A stretch of DNA of 64,000 bases, from positions 744,001 through 808,000 of the forward strand of contig JAJEKV010000103.1 of assembly GCA_021234155.1 (NCBI GenBank), in the 5' to 3' direction. Origin of the DNA: Isoetes taiwanensis. Its lineage: Eukaryota; Streptophyta; Lycopodiopsida; Isoetales; Isoetaceae. The notes beneath the pieces were generated by a model. It had not been told where the DNA came from, did not search any database, and saw only the letters and a list, made by a program, of their open reading frames with translations. Positions 20,877 to 31,569 of the stretch are shown one piece after another. Both the position numbers and the translations under genes were made by a program. The stretch's first letter is position 1. Every line of letters starts with the position of its first letter.

Positions 20877-22900
20877 CATTGAGTTGCTAGAGGAGATGAT
20901 GTGCTAGACATGCATGTGGATAAAAATATGAAATAGTAAAAAAATCACATTTGCCTACATGTTAGACTTTTGCTCAGAGAACAGTTAGGTGTAGAAACGA
21001 ATGTTAAATAACGAGCAGGTGTGCTTGAAGGCATATGGGATACCAATGTCAATATTCTATGTATGGAAAAGAGTTTATTTTTTGTTGGTCATAGAGTAGC
21101 TGAACAAAAAAATACTAGGTTAAAGAAACCAAGATCACATACACTCCTATCAATGCTATATTGTCTATATACATAGATAAAAAATTCAAAATAGCATAGA
21201 ATAGAATTTTTAACATCCATGAAAACCAAGAGGTAATGGGACCATGCCTCGCAGATAGAAAATTACGAATGAATGTGTTAGGGAGAATGTCAAAATGCTC
21301 ACATATAGCTTAATACAAAGGATACGCTAAGAAATAGACATAGTATGAGGCCCATTTTATATGATACTGGTGTCTCTTTTTTTAAAGCATTTTATTGGTC
21401 CAAATACCCATAAGTAAAACTTGTTCTTACACAGGCCTAAATAGGATGTGTCTTATTGCATGTCCATACAAGTATAGCATCTCTTTTTCTTCTAGGGGAA
21501 AATTCTTGCCACAAAATAAGAGATCAATCCATGACTACTCATAATCCTTGGCCATTAGATTTCAAGGCAGGTCTTAAAAATACGAATTTCCTCCATTTGG
21601 TTCTGCCCTTACTTGAGCGGATCAAGATCGAAATCTTGCAGGTAGAGGGCTCACGTTTTTTTTTAGCAAAGTTGACTTATTGAAACACACATAATGCTTC
21701 ATGAAAATTAGACATAAAAGCTTCTGGTGCTCAGTTCCATGATTTCAAAAATGTTGGCAAAGCGACATGCAATATTGCATTGTTTTCCTTGTCAATTTTG
21801 GTGATGGCCAAGAACAAGTTAGAATGTTGTCTAAATGCGCCATTGCTTTTATCCTTCTTGTATTGATGCTTGCATCGATTATTGTTTATCATGTCCAATG
21901 TGTAAGACTCGTTTGGTTGATTAACATGGGTCTGTTAAGGCGAAACATCTAGCCATTGCAATGCAGGATTAAACTTAAATATGCGGTTCTTATATGCTTC
22001 ATTTATTCTATGATTTTAGCAACTATCAAAACCATATTTTTGCAGTGTAGACAACAAAAACAATGTGACCTAAACTGACGATCTTTGTCTCTTGTCCCCC
22101 CATAATTGAATAAGCAAGTCTGAAGGTTCATTTTTCTATCCCTTTAGCTAAAAATTGACACTTTATCTGTACTTTGCTAAATTTTGTGTTATAGGTCTTC
22201 TTGGCTACTAGTTGGGTCTCAAACCAATTCTTGAAGTTGAACATACTAGAGTAGTATAAAAATAGTAATTATAAAACATGTCGTATATTATGAGACGCTA
22301 AAAAACCTATTCTATTCTATTCTATTCTATTCTTATCTTTGGACTAATATAAATTGATTTTTTGAAGACACATCTTATATTTCGTCTGGAACCTAAATGG
22401 CTGTCTCATAACAATGAACAATAATAAAAAGAAGAACATCATGTAAAAAAATCCCTAATAGAGATGACCTGGAAGCACGTGTCTCCGTTGTCATTCTTAA
22501 GCAGATGAATTGCAATAGCAAAGAGAATTGCCTTCTCTAAGTGTAATAGCTGCATTGTAATAAAGTAAAAACTAGCGAACACTAGAGATTCGATGGAGAG
22601 AAGAGAAATGCAAATGGAAGAAACGAAAGAAATGATGGCTCGTATCTAGTGTAGAGGCCTTTACTTGTCATGGAGAGCTTTGTCACGTCATGCTCCTGAG
22701 CAAATTCGAACAATCATACATGATAAGATGGACCAGAATGAAACTATGATGCCCCAACTAGAGAAATTGGCTAAATCAATATGGAGGGGAGAGTGCTAGA
22801 AGGTTATATCATTGCTTCATTGATGCATAGCCATGGTATTGCTGTCATTCGAGTTTTGGCCTGATGAGTCGAATTTTCATGTTATTTCTTGAATCATGCA
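20877..22900. other. Intergenic, no gene recognised
   Basis: AT-rich noncoding sequence. A (TATTC)5 run at about 22309-22333, preceded by CTAAAAAAC, resembles the tail of the non-LTR fragment at 35.24 kb. It may be the 3' tip of a related, strongly truncated plus-strand insertion. Confidence 0.5.
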
Positions 22901-22924
22901 TTAAAAATCATGGAGGATGCTTTA

Positions 22925-24610
22925 GAAGGCAGTTGGGGCCAATAGGCATGTATACTGGGTTTGATCAACGAGCTAGAAGGGATGTTGTTAGAAACACATG
23001 GATGTTAAAGGGTAAAGCCATAGGCCCTTGTTCTTATTTTTCTATATCAAGATTGCCTCAATCACATGTTCTGCATTGGAATATATCAGAATTACATGGT
23101 CTGAAGTCATGAACGGTTATGAAGAAGCGATTGTTAATGGTTTAAAGTCATGAGTTGTTAGGATGAAATGATTGTTTAACATTTTGTAGATAAGAAGCAC
23201 AGATCTAGGACGTTTTTAGCATATTAATAAGCTAAACCTTGCTGTTTATACAGGAGAAGTTTTAAAAAACTAGAATCAGAAAAGGGAATCATAATACATT
23301 TGATCATTGGGGTAGGTATCAGTCTTCTTAACCAAGTCACCTTGTTTTCATCATGTTTACTTTTTTTCTTTAACTTCTCTAGGTGTTTTAATATATGTCA
23401 TGCAGTGCTAACAGAGGGCACAATTCGGATAGACTGATTGACCAGGATAATCAAGAGATGAACGAATTTCTCATTCTCGTTAGCTTCTTCTCCTTAGTAT
23501 CTGTCATCTCGGTTTGTTTAATCAAGTTATGGACATGGTTCTAAAAAATGACGTTTATTATATTCTAGCATGACCGCACTGAAAAACCAGAAGAGGTACC
23601 TAGGAAAGCAAAAAGATTCTTCATTACGGCTGCAGAGACATGGAATGCAGATTTTTTTCATCAAGGTGGATGATGATATCTTTGTCAACATTGGTAAGAT
23701 GGCTTGTTATCATCTTTCATAAGGAGAAGACGATTATGTGATAATATAACATATGTAACTTTTCAGATAAATTGGGGAAAATGCTTGCGGGCCATTGGGA
23801 CAAGCCTTTTGTCTACATTGGTTGTATGAAATCAGAGGATGTTGTCACTGACTCGTGAGTATTATCCATCATCTGGAATTTGACGAAGTTTAAAGCATTG
23901 CGGGTTTGCCCTCCATGTTGCATTATTTGAGGACTCCATTTCAGCAAGTTTGGCAGCTTACATTATGGCAGCCATATGCTGGAATGAGGAACCCAAATTG
24001 TTGTTGCAGCTGCTGACAGGTTTCCATCTTAGCCTTTCAAATTTAAATGACACATGTTTCATTGCTAGAATCCCATTGCTAGAATGGATAACCTAGCATT
24101 AACACTATGAGTTGTCTAGTGTGACAGAATTTATTATCTCTGCTGAAGTTACAAAACCAACATTGTATTTGTAGATTGTTAAAAGGGAAATGAACTGTAT
24201 TTGCTGTCTCTTAGTAACCTTTTTTACTTCTATTTGCAGAAAACAAAGATGGTATGAATCCAAATCGTGGAAGTTTGGGGATTATAAATCACGAGGATTA
24301 CATTTGTTGTGGTTTTCTTGTGTGTCATAGTTGGTGTTATTTCATGTGTAAGTCATTAAATGCTTCCGATGCAGATAGTTTTGCCATGCTGGAGATCATG
24401 CTACATTTCAATAAACAGATGTAGTGGCTATATGTAACCTTTGGGAAAAATAGCAGATCTTGCTTAGGGATTGAAGGACTAACTTAACTACTCCTTACAG
24501 CCACATTTTGCATGTGTATCGCCATGAGGATATATTAGTGGGATCTTGGATGCTAGGACTGGATGTTGAACATGTCAATAAGAAACGGCTATGTTGTTCT
24601 GAGGCTTCTA
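22925..24610 (+). pseudogene. GT31 beta-1,3-galactosyltransferase-like pseudogene, multi-exon
   Basis: Six exon-like islands follow the order of a plant GT31 catalytic domain. These are MYTGFDQRARRDVVRNTWM (about 22950-23010), SANRGHNSDRLIDQDNQEM with FLIL (23404-23480), PRKAKRFFITAAETWNADFF followed in another frame by IKVDDDIFVNI (about 23598-23693), DKLGKMLAGHWDKPFVYIGC with MKSEDVVTDS (about 23765-23855), KQRWYESKSWKFGDYKS (about 24240-24290) and GSWMLGLDVEHV with LCCSE (about 24540-24605). VDDD is the metal-binding DxD-type motif; VYIGCMKS and SWKFGD are family blocks. Several islands have GT donors and AG acceptors. One extra T in a run at about 23650 breaks the frame just before VDDD. 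The block between SWKFGD and GSWM (YFRHA region) is missing or decayed, and the C-terminus is absent. Family members galactosylate Golgi glycans or proteins; this copy is probably dead. Confidence 0.75.
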
Positions 24611-26408
24611 GTGCAGCTCTTCTCCTCAGCTTCAATTCTAGGACTATTTCACTTGTTTTCCCGATCTAAATTTCTGTTTAGAAATTTGTTCCAGATGTTA
24701 TAATAAATTCTAAGCCTTTGAATTCATCAAGTGGTTGATTTGAAATACATTGATTGCAGTAGCAGGCTGCGCAGAGGCTATCCCAAAGCTTATAAGCTTT
24801 CACCAAAACTGACATTCTGGTCTGGAGTTGAAACAGGTGTTCATGTCTTCAATGTACATTTTGGAGTTAAAATGTCTGGAAACCAATATTCATGTGGATG
24901 TGCTTGACATATTTCAAAAAAATATATGATTTAGTTTATTATTTTGGTTAGTGAGAAGCAAGAGCAAATTATTACAGTGTTGTAGACTGATGGTCTATGG
25001 AAGCTATCAAAACAGTGCTACATTGTGATTATGTTTCAGAATAATGATGAGAAGCAAGAGCGAGTTGTTTCGGTGCTGTAGTAGTGTGATTCCCATTTTA
25101 TTGATATGTTATTTGTTATTCTATCTCTGCCATGTCACAACATTTTTGTTCATGTAACGAATTGAAAATTTTTGAATAACCCTGCTATAGTGACCTGATT
25201 GTTTGTATCTCAGCAGAAGTCTATGATCTCACGGGAAGAAATGTTGTTAAGGTTATGAAGAAGTGTCATGTCTTATCCTAAAAAGTTGGCAGTGTTTAAA
25301 GATGCAGTTTAGATGATCGACCTGATGTTTAATGTAGTGTTTAAAACTGCAGTTCTAGCGTGGCATTGAAAATGTACATAGAAGCCCAAATATGTTTTGG
25401 CCACGTGCAGACTACAATCAGAAACCTACAGAGTCTGATCGATTTAGGTCGTGATTATTTTGGGTGGCTGACCACACAGAGGCCTGGGCTTCGATTGTAG
25501 AAAATAGGTATGAAGGATAGTAGCTGTTGCAGTATGCATGTGATCAAACACCGAACAACATACAATTTGTTTTCAATTGTCACTGTAGTTCAAGACCATT
25601 GGGTTTGCTTGGTTTTGAATAATTAAATGTGGTTCACAAAATCAAGGAATTGAAGATATAACAAGGCAATTGTTTGAAGCATATCTATCTATTGTTTAAA
25701 TTTGGTTTTTCCGGTTTGGTGAGAAAGGTTTTTGGTTTTTCTTTTAGCCTAATTTCCTATGATTGTTGGCGTTTTTGTCACCGGAAAATATTCCGGTGCT
25801 TCCAAAAATCGCTCACATTGTTTAATATGATTTCAAGCTGCGGTCCTTTTTTCCCCTTTCCATGCGGGCATGCATTGCTACGAATTTTTGCCCCTTTCTG
25901 TGCATCTTGGCTTCCAAAACAGGTGCGATTCTTGCTGATGGGCATGTGAAATTGCATTTTTTGTTGCAATAGACACTGCAATGTTGCATAATGATTCTTA
26001 GCAAATGAATCAAAGGTAGATGCATGCAGTGTATCAATTCGGTGGGTTTATTGATCTGTGGATTGATAAATCTATTTGTAAATCACTTCTGGTCATCTGC
26101 TGATTTGGGAGTTTGAATAACTCTGGCTTTTGGTTTGCTTTGGATTTTGCAGAACATAGCTTTAGGAGCCGAAATGGATCCGATAACTGCTAGAAGGAAA
26201 TATAGGTCAGGTATTCTTTTAACTGAAGTGCAGTCTGTTGCGATTCCTTTGTTTGCCATTTTTTGCCTGATTATTTCTTCTTTGTTCATATATGATTGCC
26301 TCTGCAGAGGTCTCATGTCCTTCATTTTCGAAGAGCAGCGAATAACACAGTTTTGCCCAAGGATTATGGGTTTCCAGAAGAGCATAATTTGGTTGCAATA
26401 AGAAAGGC
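24611..26408. other. Intergenic, no gene recognised
   Basis: Mostly AT-rich noncoding sequence. One stretch (26150-26400) has an AG acceptor-like start and an open frame beginning after NIALGAEMDPITARRKYRS, but I recognise no domain in it. Short direct similarity of AGAAGCAAGAGC-ATT at about 24955 and 25052 suggests a ~100-bp local duplication. Confidence 0.4.
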
Positions 26409-26600
26409 ATGAATGCCCATCCGGGCGTCTCACTATAATAACAATTTCAGTTTACAACATGGTTCTTTTCAGTTTACAACATGGTTCTGAATGAATGCCC
26501 ATCCGGGCGTCTCACTATAATAACAATTTCAGTTTTACAACATGGTTCTGATAATAACAATTTCAGTTTACAACATGGTTTGGTTGCTGCATTCTCGCGA
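26409..26600. repeat. Nested short repeat related to the end region of the YR retroelement
   Basis: A ~57-bp unit (GAATGCCCATCCGGGCGTCT, then CACTATAATAACAATTTCAG, then TTTACAACATGGTTCTG) begins at 26409 and again near 26489, with extra partial copies of its second half between and after. The same unit occurs once at 28262-28318, inside the YR retroelement next to its 192-bp repeat. The left border of the AUX/LAX pseudogene coincides with the end of this block. Confidence 0.75.
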
Positions 26601-27655
26601 GACTTCTGTCTTCTGTAGAAAGCCATGGTGGCTGCACATGGTATAATATGGACTGCAGAGCTTGTAAAGACTGATCCAACCACAGAATTAATTGGCCCAA
26701 AGAATGGAATCATTACTGCAGTGAACCACATAACCAGAAATACTGGAACCCTGACAAGGATCCTAAGCACATAATGTCTCTTATGCATTCTGCATAACTT
26801 CTCCCATGTCAAAAAGGACTGGCAGTGCATTAATCCCAAATGAGTTGAACTGATGCATCAGAGCTAAAAACTACAGCAGCATTTCGAAAGTGTGAATTGG
26901 GAAGGCTTTGGAGAGCATCCTTATAGTGTGACAAGCAATCCCCATATACCATATATACGGTTATGGCAGAGGCCAGCGTGCAACACAATATGAATCACCC
27001 TACATAAATGTAGACAGTCTTGTACTTTCCAGGCTCCTTCATTGCATGCGTTATTTCCACTGTCAATGCATGGCCACCAAATGCATACATAATGTTGGAA
27101 AACTCTAGTGTAATAACTATGAACACCATGAGGTGCTGTATGCTCCACATCAGGGCTCTGTCCATGTATTGCAGAAGAGATTGTCATATACCATGAAACA
27201 TATACAATCATAATAACGTTTCCAAATGACCACACCCGATAAGCCGTAACATCTTTCGGAAGCATTGCAATGGATAGACGTGCTCCAAATATTATTGTCC
27301 ATGTCCTCTTTGTCATGCAATAATCTGAATTGTAGAAGCTAAGAACAAAAGAAGGTTGTTGAAGATTAAACCTAGCATCTTCCAGAAAGGTCCAAGAAGG
27401 CCATCTAATATTTCATACAACTGTATTACATGATTCTCAAACCCCTCAGAAACAATCTGCTGCAAGACTGCTCCAAGCCCATGCAATGAGAAAACCACCA
27501 ATTCTGGAGCAAAAATACAAATGTGCTACTGCAATATGCTGTCTCATCCAATTAAATACAATCTGCTGGTGAAAACATATATGCTGGATAAAGCCCGCTG
27601 ATATACTGCAATGGAAACAAAAACGACAAACTTCTAAGATCATGATGATGCTCAC
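26595..27655 (-). pseudogene. AUX1/LAX-type auxin influx carrier pseudogene fragment
   Basis: Minus-strand islands match the plant AUX/LAX permease in order: EGFENHVIQLYEILDGLLGP with FWKMLGLIFN (about 27445-27320), KRTWTIIFGA and YRVWSFGNVIMIVYVSWYM (about 27315-27160), then, after frame changes, a piece with WEKLCRMHKRHYVLR and IPFFGPINSVVGSVF (about 26810-26680) and RENAATKP (about 26610). AUX/LAX proteins are 10-11-helix plasma-membrane proton symporters that import auxin. The first third, the loop between helices and the C-terminus are missing, and at least two frameshifts are present. The fragment stops at RENAATKP, exactly where the short repeat block begins. It lies just left of the YR retroelement, so it may be a captured or rearranged copy. 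Confidence 0.75.
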
Positions 27656-28032
27656 GAATCAGGTGATTTGCATGAAGCAATGCTTTGGCCACGACCACAG
27701 ACATAAACAAACTTTGTCGCCGCTTTGACAAGAGGGGGGTCTTGGCAAAGCATACCTATGGACGGCGCCTCCTAAGACAAGCAAAATCTGAAGTAACCAA
27801 GACTGGTCAGCAGTGATCACCCAAACCATCATGAAAACTCAATCCAGCAACAAGACACGAGGGTCTTCACCACAACATCTAATGCAAATCACAAAGAATC
27901 TCAAAACCAAATGATAAGACACGCAGGGTCTCCCACATGCAATCAAGAGCAAAACATGGCGCCTCATGCACTAAATCCACCTCAAAGACGAGATTCTCAC
28001 TCAATACAAGTCTAGGGTGGGCGGGTCTAGGG
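27656..28032. other. Noncoding segment left of the YR retroelement
   Basis: No gene seen. It contains a G run and short Gly/Pro-type codons in shadow frames only. It may belong to the retroelement's outer part, but no repeat partner was found in the window. Confidence 0.35.
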
Positions 28033-28224
28033 AAAGATGCTGTCGAGCCTTGGAGACGCTCAGCAGATGTGCTGATGAAAGAAATGGAAGCCCGGCTCTG
28101 CTATAAGAAGGTCTTCCAGGATCCTAACGGCCTGAGCCCAACTAACTACGAGATCCTAACCAAAACTACAATGGTTTTGAGAACCTCATTTATCTTCGTT
28201 TCGTAAATCGAAGATAAATCTCAT
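28033..28224. repeat. 192-bp direct repeat, left copy of the YR element
   Basis: It begins AAAGATGCTGTCGAGCC and ends AAATCTCAT, with no difference seen from 32485-32676. Its last third contains a perfect hairpin, ATTTATCTTCG and CGAAGATAAAT with a 10-base loop. The flanking bases differ immediately outside both copies. Confidence 0.9.
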
Positions 28225-28379
28225 TTCTCAAAACCAGTAGGAGAAGTGGACAAAGAGAAATGAATGCCCATCCGGGCGTCTCACTATAATAACAATTTCA
28301 GTTTACAACATGGTTCTGAATACAGAGGCAGCAAGCAAACTAATTGCAAGCAGAAGAAGAGGCTAAATGCACCAAGCAT

Positions 28380-29423
28380 TGAGCATCCGCAGGTCCTAAA
28401 CCCAAAGAACGGGAAACTAATAGTTGGTGGTGCAGGGATGGGGAGACATAGCCGCCCTTTGTTGAATCGAGCCCAACGACCATGTGCTTTAAAAAAAACC
28501 CGCCGGAACGTTAAATGCCGCCGCCTTTGTAGTCGCACCTCCTCTTCTCCGAAAGTGGGTTCCAAATGCACCGGCATCCTCTCCAATCGCAGCCAAGCAC
28601 TGCTTAAACCATACCCTCAAAGTGGTATATGAGACTGCTTTCCTCCTCAAGAAACAACCTTGATGCGTTGTTCGGACGCCTCTTAGCAGGTGGCCACCAT
28701 TGATCCATCAACCATACCGCACTTCCCCAATTGTAATAATCTTTCTAAGAGGCCAACAGGCAATAAGGTCCATACACACGAAAGCAACGAGACCCAAGCT
28801 CCAAAGACTGATTGGTCGGGCTTGGAGGCCCTGATAAAAAGGTCATGGATTTCAAAATCAGAATTTCATTCCAAAGGTAAGGCTAGAAGCTCGGCCACCG
28901 CTAAGAAATGCGACGAAAAGCAAGCACAATGGATGTACATCTCATAATGTCATATAAAGAGGCGAGGGTGATGCAAATTTATCAAAGAGTTTGCTGAATC
29001 ATATAAGGAAGGATGGGCTGCTTTTTCATCGGTGTAGTCAGAGACAACCTCTTCAAGAATATCACGGGCAAGGCCTACTAAGGGGTGTTCCGTCGGCTTT
29101 GGGAATCCAGCCAGCAAATGATGGAAGGCAATGGAAGCAATTGAGGTGTTAACACGTGCTAGTGGGTTAGGAGAGGACAATAACCTTGTGATGTAAAGGC
29201 ATATAGTTGTAGGACTAGCAGGCAGGAAAGAGATTCGCTTGGGAATACACCAATTCTTGAAGAGTACCCACGGGTGAGAGTAACATCTCAACGTGTTCTC
29301 GGATCTAGATGACAACAACAAACTCTGGAAGCAACTCTTCAAAGCAAGTAATTCACTATCGCCATCTATGTGATTCCAAAACTCTGAAGTGAAAACATCT
29401 GCACAAATAGCAAAAAACAGCAA
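28380..29423 (-). pseudogene. YR retroelement tyrosine recombinase, frame-disrupted
   Basis: The N-terminal core-binding (SAM-like) domain is in one frame (29423-28950): SENTLRCYSHPWVLFKNWC, FLPASPTTICLYITRL and HPLVGLARDILEEV. The catalytic domain follows in pieces in all three minus frames. These are an F-L-x-V-A-E-L-L-A-L stretch near 28890, IRASKPDQ near 28840, LLERLLQLG near 28735, THFRRRGGATTKAA carrying the H-x-x-R pair near 28555, KAHGRWA near 28485 and GGYVSPSL carrying the expected catalytic Tyr at 28447-28449. An 8-T run near 28490-28500 accounts for one frame slip. The first catalytic Arg was not identified with certainty. An intact enzyme would integrate the DNA circle by recombination; this one cannot be translated whole. 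Confidence 0.8.
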
Positions 29424-29457
29424 CTCACCTAGTTAGCATTGACGACCCTTAATGCAA

Positions 29458-30252
29458 TCAGAGGACTCGTTGGCTTTGTCTGTGGGCGCTTTCGAGCTTA
29501 ACACTTGGTGTCAGGCCCCTCCCACCAGCCGGAAGATATATGTGGTCAACTATTGCTGAATCCCATCCTCCATCCTCGTCATGTAGCGCAGGCCACCAAG
29601 GAGCTGACTCCCAATGGAACACCACAAGAGTGCAGTTTGCTTGACATTCTCGAGCAAAAGAAAAGGCCTTATAGGTTAACGCAGGTGGTGGAAAACAGAA
29701 GCTATTGGTACCATACCAAGACTGAGCAAAAGCATCGGGTGGGCATGGATCGCCAGGAATAGGGTGCCAACAGTTGAAATTCGGCAGAAGATGATTGTTT
29801 AAATTTGCAAAGCGGTCCCAATCATGAGGACCCCAGGCTAAGTCAATGATGTTAAATATCTCCCTTGTAAGACCATAGTCGTCAAAATCCATCAATTTTG
29901 ATAGGTAATCAGCCCATTGGTTGAGGCTACGTGGGATCCAGGCAGATTTGAGAATAATGCTGTGTCTAAGGCACAAAGTGAAAATTCGGAGGCATAAGCA
30001 ATGGAGCGATGGTACCTGAGAGCCCCCTTTGTTGAGGATGAAATAGGAATTCAAGGAATCTCCATAAGCCAGGAGACGTTTGCCCTTAAAGTCATGCGCA
30101 TGCTGTTCAAGGAAATGTGCTAGCGCTGAAAGCTCACGAGCAGTAGAAGAGGAAACTTGTTCATCAACCTCAAATGTTCCACTAAAGTTATTTTCCACAG
30201 CCATGTCGTGAACCCAAACTCCCCATCCAGAACCACTTGCATCGTCAGACAA
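29458..30252 (-). CDS. YR retroelement RNase H and C-terminal domain
   Basis: RNase H acidic motifs are seen in order: SDDASGSGWGVWV, the Glu in STARELSAL, LAYGDSLNSYF and NQWADYLSKL. The following part is the domain typical of DIRS-order polyproteins, with WGPHDWDRFANLNNHLLPNF, CPPDAFAQSW, CFPPPALTYKAF and APWWPAL. This pairing of RNase H with the WGP...DRFA...WWP domain separates DIRS elements from gypsy and LINE types. The start is not firmly placed; it probably forms one polyprotein with RT through a frame change or recoding near 30260. Confidence 0.85.
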   Translation of the reverse strand: MSDDASGSGWGVWVHDMAVENNFSGTFEVDEQVSSSTARELSALAHFLEQHAHDFKGKRLLAYGDSLNSYFILNKGGSQVPSLHCLCLRIFTLCLRHSIILKSAWIPRSLNQWADYLSKLMDFDDYGLTREIFNIIDLAWGPHDWDRFANLNNHLLPNFNCWHPIPGDPCPPDAFAQSWYGTNSFCFPPPALTYKAFSFARECQANCTLVVFHWESAPWWPALHDEDGGWDSAIVDHIYLPAGGRGLTPSVKLESAHRQSQRVL

Positions 30253-30276
30253 GGAAACGGTGGGAGAGGTTGGTTC

Positions 30277-31434
30277 TCAAATAAAAGCTGTATTCAACAA
30301 GTCAAACCATTGTGACCATGCATCTAATTCGACCAGAGCAAGCGGGTTTAAAATCACTGACTGAGACCAAGAGGTAACAGAGCCATAAATGGTTAAAAGA
30401 TGAAAACTGAGGAGCTTGCAAAAAGGACCAAAAACTACCCTGAAAGAGGCAATCATACCCAACAAGGAAGCGAGACATCGTGCAGGCAACTTATCTTCAC
30501 GCGCAAGACGTCTAGCCAACTCCAAGAACTTTTGCCTCCTTGGAGGTGCAATGGAGAGCAGCCCTGAAGAAGAATTAACAACATATCCGAGAAACTTTAC
30601 CTCATGAGAAAACCCTAGTTGGCATTTATGTGTGGCAATTATGAAGCCTGCAGACTGAAAAATCTGTAAAACCCTGTCACGTGTGCTGTGGAAATGGCTA
30701 GGGTGAACTGCAAATAAGAAATCATCAACGTATGGAATGCAACGGACAGAGCTAGCTCTCAAAAGCTTCACAACCTGGCGCATTAGTTTTGTGAACACGT
30801 AGCATGCAGTAGACAGACCAAAAGGCAGTGCTGTGAACATGTAAAATTTCCCTTGAAAGTGGAAACCCAAGTAAGACCAGACTGATGGGTGTAAGGCAAC
30901 GTGGTGATAACCAGCATGAAGGTCCAGGGTGAATAGACAGTCGTCTCTCCTTGTAACAGTAGGTAAATCCTGAATTGTCTCATATTTGAATGGTCTTTGC
31001 TCTAGAAATTGGTTAACATAGCGAAGATCTAAGATAAGACGGTGTTTGTTAGCAGCCTTTGGAACCACACCCAAGGGGGAGCAAATAAACGGAATGGATG
31101 TGGTCTCGATGGCAGCGCCAGCTAAAAGCAAATCTTGTATGGCGGCTTCCACAAAATCAGAATGTTGATCGACAAGTTTGTGGTTTTTCTTAGACCACGG
31201 CTGCATGGGTGGATCTGTCAACCACGGTAGTCTGTAGCCATTCCAAATCCAGTCTAAAACCATTGCACTATTGCAGAAACTTTGCCAGAAAGGAAAATGT
31301 TCTTTTAAGCGTCTTGTAAGGGAATGTGTGGGGATCACAGGTCTGTTATAACTCAGCTCAGGCAAATGTTCTTTTAAGTGTCTTGTAAGGGAATGTGTAG
31401 GGATCACAGGGCTGTTAGGACTGATACATCTCAA
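30277..31434 (-). CDS. YR retroelement reverse transcriptase
   Basis: A 385-residue open frame with DIRS-type RT motifs: FICSPLGVVPKA, KHRLILDLRYVNQFL, LFTLDLHAGYHHVALHP, FTALPFGLSTACYVFTKLM, the active-site core IPYVDDFLF, and the downstream FIIATHKCQLGFSHEVKFLG. The N-terminal part contains a 69-bp tandem duplication (copies begin at 31295 and 31364) that repeats PVIPTHSLTR-LKEH with a 23-residue period and keeps the frame. RT copies the element RNA into DNA; in DIRS elements the product is thought to be a circle used by the recombinase. It ends just upstream of the RNase H frame. Confidence 0.88.
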   Translation of the reverse strand: MRCISPNSPVIPTHSLTRHLKEHLPELSYNRPVIPTHSLTRRLKEHFPFWQSFCNSAMVLDWIWNGYRLPWLTDPPMQPWSKKNHKLVDQHSDFVEAAIQDLLLAGAAIETTSIPFICSPLGVVPKAANKHRLILDLRYVNQFLEQRPFKYETIQDLPTVTRRDDCLFTLDLHAGYHHVALHPSVWSYLGFHFQGKFYMFTALPFGLSTACYVFTKLMRQVVKLLRASSVRCIPYVDDFLFAVHPSHFHSTRDRVLQIFQSAGFIIATHKCQLGFSHEVKFLGYVVNSSSGLLSIAPPRRQKFLELARRLAREDKLPARCLASLLGMIASFRVVFGPFCKLLSFHLLTIYGSVTSWSQSVILNPLALVELDAWSQWFDLLNTAFI

Positions 31435-31569
31435 CTCTGAAAGAAACAGACCAAAAGAAACAAGATTTTAGACAGAACAAAACCACAATGTCATTTATAT
31501 TAAAGAACAACATGCTCAATACAGAGATCAACAGCCTAAGCCTTATTATAAAAGGCAGCATTGGCATTA

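Noticed and set aside
26150-26401. Open frame after an AG acceptor (NIALGAEMDPITARRKYRS...)
   Set aside because: No known domain and no supporting neighbouring exons; likely chance or an unassignable fragment.
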